Positions 6,245-10,027 of a stretch of 10,027 nucleotides of DNA are shown here, one piece after another (position 1 is the stretch's first letter; each line of letters begins with the position of its first letter). The notes below the pieces were generated by a model, which saw nothing but the letters and a program-made list of their open reading frames with translations, was not told where the DNA came from and did not search any database. Position numbers and translations under genes: made by a program. Source of the DNA: Clostridia bacterium (GTDB lineage Bacteria; Bacillota; Clostridia; Christensenellales; Borkfalkiaceae); contig JAFVXN010000161.1 in assembly GCA_017501125.1 (NCBI GenBank), positions 1 through 10,027 of the forward strand, written 5' to 3'.

Positions 6245-7327
6245 ATGGAACATCATTACAAAGTAGGCGTCATCGGCGCCACCGGCATGGTCGGTCAAAG
6301 ATTTATGCTGTTGCTCGCAAATCACCCTTGGTTCGACGTCGTCGTCCTCGCTGCGTCCGCTCGCTCGGCTGGCAAAACGTACGAGGAAGCCGTCGGTAGC
6401 AAATGGGCTTTCGACACCCCTATCCCCGAAAGATATCTCGGCATGAAAGTCCTCGACGCCGAGGCGGATATGGAAAAAATCGCAGCACAAGTCGATTTCG
6501 TCTTCTGCGCCGTTAACCTCGACAAGGCAAAGACGAAAGAACTCGAAGAAAAATACGCGAAGATGGAAGTGCCCGTCATCTCCAACAACTCCGCGCACCG
6601 TTTCACCCCCGACGTGCCTATGGTCATCCCCGAAATCAACGACAACCACTTGGCTATTATCGACGCACAAAAGGCGCGCCTTGGTACCAAACGTGGCTTT
6701 ATCGACGTTAAATCCAACTGCTCGTTGCAATCTTACGTGCCCCTCCTTCACCCCTTGAAGGCGTTCGGTATCGAAAAGGTTGCCGTGTGCACCTACCAAG
6801 CCATCTCTGGCGCAGGCAAGACCTTTACGACTATGCCCGAAATCCTCGACAACGTTATCCCCTATATCGGCGGCGAAGAGGAAAAGAGCGAAAGAGAACC
6901 CTTAAAAATCTGGGGCGAAATTGAAAACGGTCAAATCGTCAACGCGCAAGCACCCGTCATCACGGCACAATGTATCCGCGTCCCCGTCTCCGACGGTCAT
7001 ACGGCGGCAGTTTTCGTTTCCTTCAAAAACAAGCCTTCCAAGGAACAGATCTTGGAGGCGTGGGCGAATTTTGCAGGGTATCCTCAAGCGAGCGACCTGC
7101 CCTCCGCCCCCAAGCAATTCATCCGTTATTTTGAAGAGGACAACCGCCCTCAAGCGAAACTTGACAGAATGGAAGGCAACGGCATGAGCGTATGCGCAGG
7201 CAGACTTCGCGACGATAGCATGTTCGACTACCGCTTTATCGGCCTGTCCCACAACACCCTTCGCGGTGCGGCAGGCGGCGCCGTATTGCTGGCGGAAACG
7301 ATTGCAGCAAAAGGCTATTTTAAGTAA
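6245..7327 (+). CDS. asd: Aspartate-semialdehyde dehydrogenase
   Basis: A 360-residue enzyme that reduces aspartyl phosphate with NADPH to aspartate semialdehyde, the branch compound for lysine/diaminopimelate and threonine/methionine, in the cytoplasm. The N-terminal Rossmann loop is GATGMVGQRF at 11-20. The catalytic cysteine is C159 in KSNCSLQS, followed by TYQAISGAG at 183-191. The substrate arginine and catalytic histidine are in RVPVSDGHT (R245, H252). The SNCSLQ form and the 360-residue length resemble the archaeal/fungal-type branch of the family, found in many anaerobic Firmicutes and Bacteroidetes, rather than the classical Bacillus or E. coli type; that sub-assignment is less certain. 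The start has AAGGAG at 6231-6236, 8 nt upstream. It is the first gene behind the lysine riboswitch, with 51 nt to dapA, so its expression should fall when lysine is plentiful. Confidence 0.96.
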   Translation: MEHHYKVGVIGATGMVGQRFMLLLANHPWFDVVVLAASARSAGKTYEEAVGSKWAFDTPIPERYLGMKVLDAEADMEKIAAQVDFVFCAVNLDKAKTKELEEKYAKMEVPVISNNSAHRFTPDVPMVIPEINDNHLAIIDAQKARLGTKRGFIDVKSNCSLQSYVPLLHPLKAFGIEKVAVCTYQAISGAGKTFTTMPEILDNVIPYIGGEEEKSEREPLKIWGEIENGQIVNAQAPVITAQCIRVPVSDGHTAAVFVSFKNKPSKEQILEAWANFAGYPQASDLPSAPKQFIRYFEEDNRPQAKLDRMEGNGMSVCAGRLRDDSMFDYRFIGLSHNTLRGAAGGAVLLAETIAAKGYFK

Positions 7328-7378
7328 GGCACAAATTTTAACTACGAAAGCATATCCATAAACAAGGAGAATATCGCC

Positions 7379-8269
7379 ATGAAAGGTTTTTTCAAGGGTA
7401 GCGCAACCGCGCTCATCACCCCCTTCAACGAACAAGGCGTCAACTACGACGTCCTCAACCAATTAATCGAGTTCCAGATTGAAAACGGTACGGACGCTAT
7501 CGTATTCTTAGGCACGACGGGCGAACCTTCCACCATGTCCTTCGAAGAAGAACATATCATGATGGAACACGCCGTCAAAAAGGTGGCAAAGCGCGCAAAA
7601 GTTATCTTCGGTTGCGGTAGCAACTGCACCGCCGACGCCGTTATGACCGCAAAGAAAGCGGAGTCGCTCGGCGCGGACGGCTTGCTCGCCGTCACCCCTT
7701 ACTATAATAAGTGCACGCAAAACGGGTTGGTCGAATATTACCGCGCAATCTGCGAGGCGGTATCTATCCCCGTCATCGCGTACAACGTCCCTGGCAGAAC
7801 GGGCGTGGAAATCCAACCTGCTACGATGGACAAAATCGCTAATATCCCCAACATTGCAGGCATCAAAGATGCAGGTGGCAATATGAGCAAGACGATGGAA
7901 ACCCTTCGCCTCGTTAGAAATAGATGCGACGTCTATTCCGGCGAAGACGCACTCAACTTCCCCATCTTGGCTGTTGGCGGCGTGGCGGTTATCTCCGTCC
8001 TTTCCAACATCGCCCCCAAGGAAGTAAAGAAACTTTGCAACCTTGTCGAGGCAGGGAAACTTGCCGAGGCGGCGGCACTCAACGACAAACTTTTGCCTTT
8101 GGCAAACGCTTGCTTTATCGAGGTTAACCCTATCCCCGTCAAGGCGGCGGTAAATATGCTCGGCTTTGAGGCTGGCACCCCTCGCGCGCCCTTGACCGTT
8201 ATCGAAGACGCAAAAAAGGAAAAGTTGGCAACTGCCATGAAAAACTTTGGTTTGGAGATTAAAGCGTAA
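7379..8269 (+). CDS. dapA: 4-hydroxy-tetrahydrodipicolinate synthase
   Basis: A 296-residue TIM-barrel aldolase of standard length that condenses pyruvate with aspartate semialdehyde, the committed step to diaminopimelate (peptidoglycan), lysine and, in spore formers, dipicolinate. The Schiff-base lysine is K163 in GIKDAGGN. The other catalytic residues are also present: T46-T47 in GTTGEPST, Y109 in TPYYNK, Y135 in YNVPGRTG and the carboxylate-binding R140. SGEDALNFPILAVGG at 187-201 is the usual end-of-barrel segment. At the lysine-feedback site, aligned by offset to the E. coli enzyme, N82, D86 and Y108 are present and E58 replaces His56. Acidic or histidine residues at that place have been linked to lysine-sensitive enzymes, so feedback inhibition is plausible. 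The start at 7379 has AAGGAG at 7364-7369. The stop codon shares its last base with the dapB start (TAATG). Confidence 0.97.
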   Translation: MKGFFKGSATALITPFNEQGVNYDVLNQLIEFQIENGTDAIVFLGTTGEPSTMSFEEEHIMMEHAVKKVAKRAKVIFGCGSNCTADAVMTAKKAESLGADGLLAVTPYYNKCTQNGLVEYYRAICEAVSIPVIAYNVPGRTGVEIQPATMDKIANIPNIAGIKDAGGNMSKTMETLRLVRNRCDVYSGEDALNFPILAVGGVAVISVLSNIAPKEVKKLCNLVEAGKLAEAAALNDKLLPLANACFIEVNPIPVKAAVNMLGFEAGTPRAPLTVIEDAKKEKLATAMKNFGLEIKA

Positions 8270-9033
8270 TGAAGACGAGAATTATCCTTTGCGGCGCGTG
8301 CGGCAAGATGGGCGGCAACGTACTCTCCCTGCTCTCCTCCGACGACGAGGCTATGGCAGTATGCGGCGTTGACCTTTTCCCTAAAGCATTGTCCGTGCCC
8401 GTCTATAAAACCTTCGACGAAATCCAAGAAGAGGGGGACGTTATCATCGACTTCTCCTCTTCCCAAAATCTTAAAGAGCGCTTAGAGTACGCGAAAAATA
8501 AGGGCGTCGGCATCGTCCTTGCCTCGACGGGCTTTACGGCTGACGATTTGGCGCTTATCGACGAATACGCCTCCACCACCGCCATCTTCAAGACGGCAAA
8601 CCTTTCTTTGGGCGTCAACCTTATGCAAGCGCTCGTAAAAACGGCAGCGGAAGTCCTTGGCGACGCCTTCGACGTGGAAATCATCGAACGCCACCACAAC
8701 CTTAAAAAGGACGCACCTTCCGGCACGGCATTGATGCTCGCCGACAGCGTAAACGAAGCGTTCGGCAATAGCAAGCAAACGGTAGACGGTAGAAGCGGCA
8801 TTTGCGGCGAAAGAAAAAAGAGCGAAATCGGCATGCACGCCGTCCGTGGCGGCACGATCGTAGGCGAGCACGAAGTTATGTTCGCTGGAGAAGACGAAAT
8901 CATCACCATCTCGCATAGTGCAAGAAGCAAGCGCGTCTTTGCGGCAGGCGCTATCCGCGCGGCAAAATTCCTGAAAGGAAAAAAAGCAGGCGTGTACGCG
9001 ATGAAAGACCTTCTCGCCGAAGAAAACAAATAA
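8269..9033 (+). CDS. dapB: 4-hydroxy-tetrahydrodipicolinate reductase
   Basis: A 254-residue enzyme of normal length that reduces the DapA product with NAD(P)H to tetrahydrodipicolinate. The dinucleotide loop is CGACGKMGG at 8-16. The active-site signature ERHHNLKKDAPSGTA at 139-153 contains the catalytic histidines (H142, H143), the lysine K146 equivalent to E. coli K163, and the substrate-binding DAPSGT. The ASTGFT at 85-90 and AVRGGTIVGEHEV at 191-203 segments are family hallmarks. It begins at the last base of the dapA stop codon (1-nt overlap), with GGAGA about 10 nt upstream, so it is probably translationally coupled to dapA and lysine-controlled through the riboswitch. It is the last gene before a strong terminator; the remaining diaminopimelate genes are not in this window. 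Confidence 0.97.
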   Translation: MKTRIILCGACGKMGGNVLSLLSSDDEAMAVCGVDLFPKALSVPVYKTFDEIQEEGDVIIDFSSSQNLKERLEYAKNKGVGIVLASTGFTADDLALIDEYASTTAIFKTANLSLGVNLMQALVKTAAEVLGDAFDVEIIERHHNLKKDAPSGTALMLADSVNEAFGNSKQTVDGRSGICGERKKSEIGMHAVRGGTIVGEHEVMFAGEDEIITISHSARSKRVFAAGAIRAAKFLKGKKAGVYAMKDLLAEENK

Positions 9034-9037
9034 GAAC

Positions 9038-9077
9038 ATAAAAAATATCCACCGCTTATCCGGTGGATATTTTTTAT
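9038..9077. terminator. Bidirectional rho-independent terminator between dapB and the convergent membrane-protein gene
   Basis: A perfect 17-bp inverted repeat: ATAAAAAATATCCACCG (9038-9054), a 6-nt loop, and CGGTGGATATTTTTTAT (9061-9077). It ends in a T run in both directions, so it serves dapB on the plus strand and the facing gene on the minus strand. The stop codon of the facing gene (9074-9076) lies inside the stem. Confidence 0.93.
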
Positions 9078-9631
9078 GCGTTTTTGCGGTTTACTTCTCT
9101 TACCTTCTCCAGCACAGCGACCGCAGTCATTATCGACTCCTTACAAGCCCTGCACATATCGGAATCTCTACCCATTCCTATCGTTTGTTTAAAATACAAA
9201 TCATATTTTATAAAAGGTTTTTCCATACTATCTAATTTTATCGACAGCCCTAATTCCTTGCAAGTATTACCTGCGTAATTTTCAATTATTTCGTAGCCTA
9301 TTATTTCTTTAAAATCAACGACCGTAATCTCACCATTAAGATCGTTGACCATCGCAACCTTTTTTGCTTTCTCGTCGTAAAAGAGTTTTTGCATTGCCTC
9401 ATTCCCTTTTTGATAGGAATAATTATCAATCAAATAAACCACCTTATACGCAGGGAGTTTTGTTCTAACTGCTTGCTCAATCCCATTACTTAAATATGCT
9501 CGTCCTCTAAGTTTATCTTTCTTTTTCTTCCCTTCAACGGCAAAATACGCAAAAAAAGTAATACACACTGCCATAATCGCCACCAAAACCGCAATAAACA
9601 TTATCAAGCCCACAATAAAAAAGTCTTCCAT
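9074..9631 (-). CDS. Small single-pass membrane protein of unknown function
   Basis: A 185-residue protein that I do not recognise. Residues about 4-28 (IVGLIMFIAVLVAIMAVCITFFAYF region) form one strong N-terminal membrane anchor, followed by the positively charged EGKKKKDKLRGR at 33-44, so the rest is probably cytoplasmic. The soluble part alternates short strands (KLFYDEKAKKVAMV, GEITVVDFKEIIGYEI) and ends in a helix, somewhat like small bacterial PH-type or SHOCT-linked domains; that resemblance is weak. Two cysteines, in DMCRACK at 158-164, form a CxxC near the C-terminus. The start at 9631 is set by GGAGGAG 5 nt upstream; a longer reading from 9691 would begin inside the promoter -35 box and is rejected. 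It has a perfect-consensus promoter and a divergent XRE regulator gene. Its base composition is clearly more AT-rich than the lysine genes beside it, suggesting separate origin. Confidence 0.8.
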   Translation of the reverse strand: MEDFFIVGLIMFIAVLVAIMAVCITFFAYFAVEGKKKKDKLRGRAYLSNGIEQAVRTKLPAYKVVYLIDNYSYQKGNEAMQKLFYDEKAKKVAMVNDLNGEITVVDFKEIIGYEIIENYAGNTCKELGLSIKLDSMEKPFIKYDLYFKQTIGMGRDSDMCRACKESIMTAVAVLEKVREVNRKNA

Positions 9632-9636
9632 ATTTT

Positions 9637-9643
9637 CTCCTCC
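9637..9643 (-). promoter_or_regulatory. Ribosome binding site that fixes the start at 9631
   Basis: GGAGGAG on the minus strand, 5 nt before the ATG at 9631. It lies downstream of the promoter, so the 185-residue form is the translated one. Confidence 0.85.
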
Positions 9644-9662
9644 AAAACAAATTATTGCCCAC

Positions 9663-9691
9663 ATTATACATCTTTTTGTGATGTATGTCAA
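9663..9691 (-). promoter_or_regulatory. Perfect-consensus sigma-A promoter of the small membrane-protein gene
   Basis: On the minus strand TTGACA (9686-9691), exactly 17 nt, then TATAAT (9663-9668). Both hexamers match the consensus fully. The expected start, near 9656, leaves a leader of about 25 nt containing the ribosome binding site. Such a strong promoter usually implies a repressor, and the spacer is occupied by a palindrome. Confidence 0.9.
9666..9686. promoter_or_regulatory. Operator-like palindrome inside the promoter spacer
   Basis: ATACATC (9666-9672), seven bases, GATGTAT (9680-9686): a perfect 7-bp inverted repeat that fills the gap between -10 and -35 and touches both. A protein bound here would block the minus-strand promoter. 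The neighbouring XRE-type gene is the obvious candidate binder; this is inference from position. Confidence 0.55.
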
Positions 9692-9707
9692 GCATTTTTG
9701 TGATGTA
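9673..9707. repeat. Direct repeat TTTTTGTGATGTA, two copies 22 bp apart
   Basis: Identical 13-bp copies at 9673-9685 and 9695-9707. The 22-bp period is about two helical turns, placing both on the same DNA face. Copy 1 contains the right half of the palindrome; copy 2 lies just beyond the -35 box, between it and the XRE gene. This fits a two-site operator. Confidence 0.7.
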
Positions 9708-9724
9708 AATTATAGTATATAACT

Positions 9725-9949
9725 ATGGAACACTTGGATTTAAAAAAAGAAGTCGGAACAAAACTGAAAGAAGCGCGCACCGCCGCAGGTTATACACAAG
9801 CGCAAATCGCTGCCGAACTTCGTATGACTCAACAACAATATAGCCGCTTTGAAAACGGCAAGTTTGAATTGAACTACCAACAGTTAGTCTTTTTGTGTCG
9901 AAAATACGATATTTCAGCCGACTATCTCTTGGGATTAAACGAGTTTTAA
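9725..9949 (+). CDS. XRE-family helix-turn-helix DNA-binding protein
   Basis: A 74-residue protein that is essentially one Cro/C1-type (HTH_3) domain spanning about 12-68. It has the usual VGTKLKEARTAAGYTQAQIA first helices, the recognition helix region MTQQQYSRFENGK at 34-46, and the closing LVFLCRKYDISADYLLGL. There is no extra domain for ligand binding or dimerisation. It probably acts as a dimeric repressor or regulator of its own region and of the divergent membrane-protein gene, because the intergenic region contains a palindrome and direct repeats. No Shine-Dalgarno sequence precedes the ATG. TATAGT at 9711-9716 would put transcription start at or next to the ATG, so the mRNA may be leaderless. 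The ATG at 9725 is kept because the next candidates downstream lack a ribosome binding site too. The gene is AT-rich like its partner and followed by a strong terminator. Similar small XRE proteins occur in prophages and mobile elements as well as in chromosomes. Confidence 0.9.
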   Translation: MEHLDLKKEVGTKLKEARTAAGYTQAQIAAELRMTQQQYSRFENGKFELNYQQLVFLCRKYDISADYLLGLNEF

Positions 9950-9956
9950 ATAATAT

Positions 9957-9997
9957 AAAAAGACAACCGACCAAATCGGTTGTCTTTTTGTTTTTTT
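9957..9997. terminator. Strong rho-independent terminator after the XRE gene
   Basis: AAAAAGACAACCGA (9957-9970) pairs perfectly with TCGGTTGTCTTTTT (9976-9989) around CCAAA, followed by G and seven T's (9991-9997). The A run on the left side means it would also work for transcription arriving from the right on the minus strand. Confidence 0.92.
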
Positions 9998-9998
9998 A

Positions 9999-10027
9999 TC
10001 AGGCTACTAAATTCTTATCTAATTCCT
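9999..10027 (-). CDS. Possible C-terminal end of a gene entering from the right edge
   Basis: Reading the minus strand from the edge there is an open frame of eight codons (ELDKNLVA) ending in TGA at 9999-10001, directly followed by the bidirectional terminator. A gene whose terminator is shared with the XRE gene would look like this, but 29 bases are too few to judge. Confidence 0.2.

Noticed and set aside
6203..6799. 198-residue open frame antisense to asd
   Set aside because: It is a mirror of the codon pattern of asd. It has no recognisable domain, crosses the riboswitch terminator and lacks a plausible start signal.
7933..8466. 177-residue antisense frame across the dapA/dapB junction
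   Set aside because: It is a shadow of two well-identified genes, without family resemblance or translation signals.
8403..9039. Two long overlapping antisense frames (208 and 185 residues) opposite dapB
   Set aside because: dapB is unambiguous on the other strand. The antisense products are low-complexity serine-, alanine- or phenylalanine-rich shadows, and there are no promoters or ribosome binding sites for them.
9074..9691. Membrane protein starting at 9691
   Set aside because: The start would overlap the -35 box of its own perfect-consensus promoter. GGAGGAG before 9631 gives the real start, and the membrane anchor begins there.
1..10027. CRISPR arrays, tRNA or rRNA genes, insertion sequences, integrases
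   Set aside because: No regularly spaced repeats, cloverleaf-like segments, terminal inverted repeats or transposase or integrase motifs were seen on either strand.

Overview
The window looks like chromosomal DNA of an endospore-forming Firmicute, most likely an uncultured Clostridia-type gut bacterium. The evidence is the N-terminus of the spore-coat ATPase SpoIVA at the left edge, strong AGGAGG-type ribosome binding sites throughout, sigma-A-like promoters with 17-bp spacers, and a Gram-positive-style lysine riboswitch ahead of lysine-biosynthesis genes. A narrower taxonomic placement is not supportable from the sequence alone.

Layout. (1) 1-275, minus: 5' end of spoIVA. (2) 303-5799, minus: a tightly packed five-gene unit read right to left: a six-pass YesL/DUF624-like membrane protein, a SAM-dependent methyltransferase, the redox chaperone Hsp33 (hslO), a TPR protein and a helical-repeat (HEAT-like) protein. 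Junctions are 32 nt, 1 nt, 1 nt and a 14-nt overlap. The unit starts at a good sigma-A promoter (5849-5877) and ends in a rho-independent terminator (303-345). A candidate sporulation (sigma-E) promoter for spoIVA is embedded in that terminator. (3) 5849-6204: divergent promoters, then a complete lysine riboswitch with an expression platform (terminator plus a 12-nt antiterminator pairing). (4) 6245-9033, plus: asd-dapA-dapB, three consecutive steps from aspartyl phosphate towards diaminopimelate and lysine. (5) 9038-9077: a bidirectional terminator. (6) 9074-9949: a visibly more AT-rich two-gene segment, a small single-pass membrane protein (minus) divergent from a 74-aa XRE-type DNA-binding protein (plus). 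The two share a 93-bp intergenic region holding a perfect-consensus promoter whose spacer is filled by a palindrome. It is closed by a second strong terminator (9957-9997).

How it works together. The asd-dapA-dapB block is a textbook lysine-repressed operon: lysine stabilises the aptamer, the terminator forms, and transcription stops before asd. The left operon mixes a membrane protein, a methyltransferase, a chaperone and two repeat-scaffold proteins. Only Hsp33 has a well-defined role, so the joint function is unknown. The right-hand pair looks like a self-contained regulated accessory unit.

No CRISPR array, tRNA, rRNA, transposase or integrase was seen. Nothing in the window amounts to a clearly new system. 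The best candidates for a second look are the terminator-embedded spoIVA promoter, the riboswitch antiterminator geometry, the operator-like promoter of the right-hand pair, and the uncharacterised repeat-protein genes co-transcribed with Hsp33.
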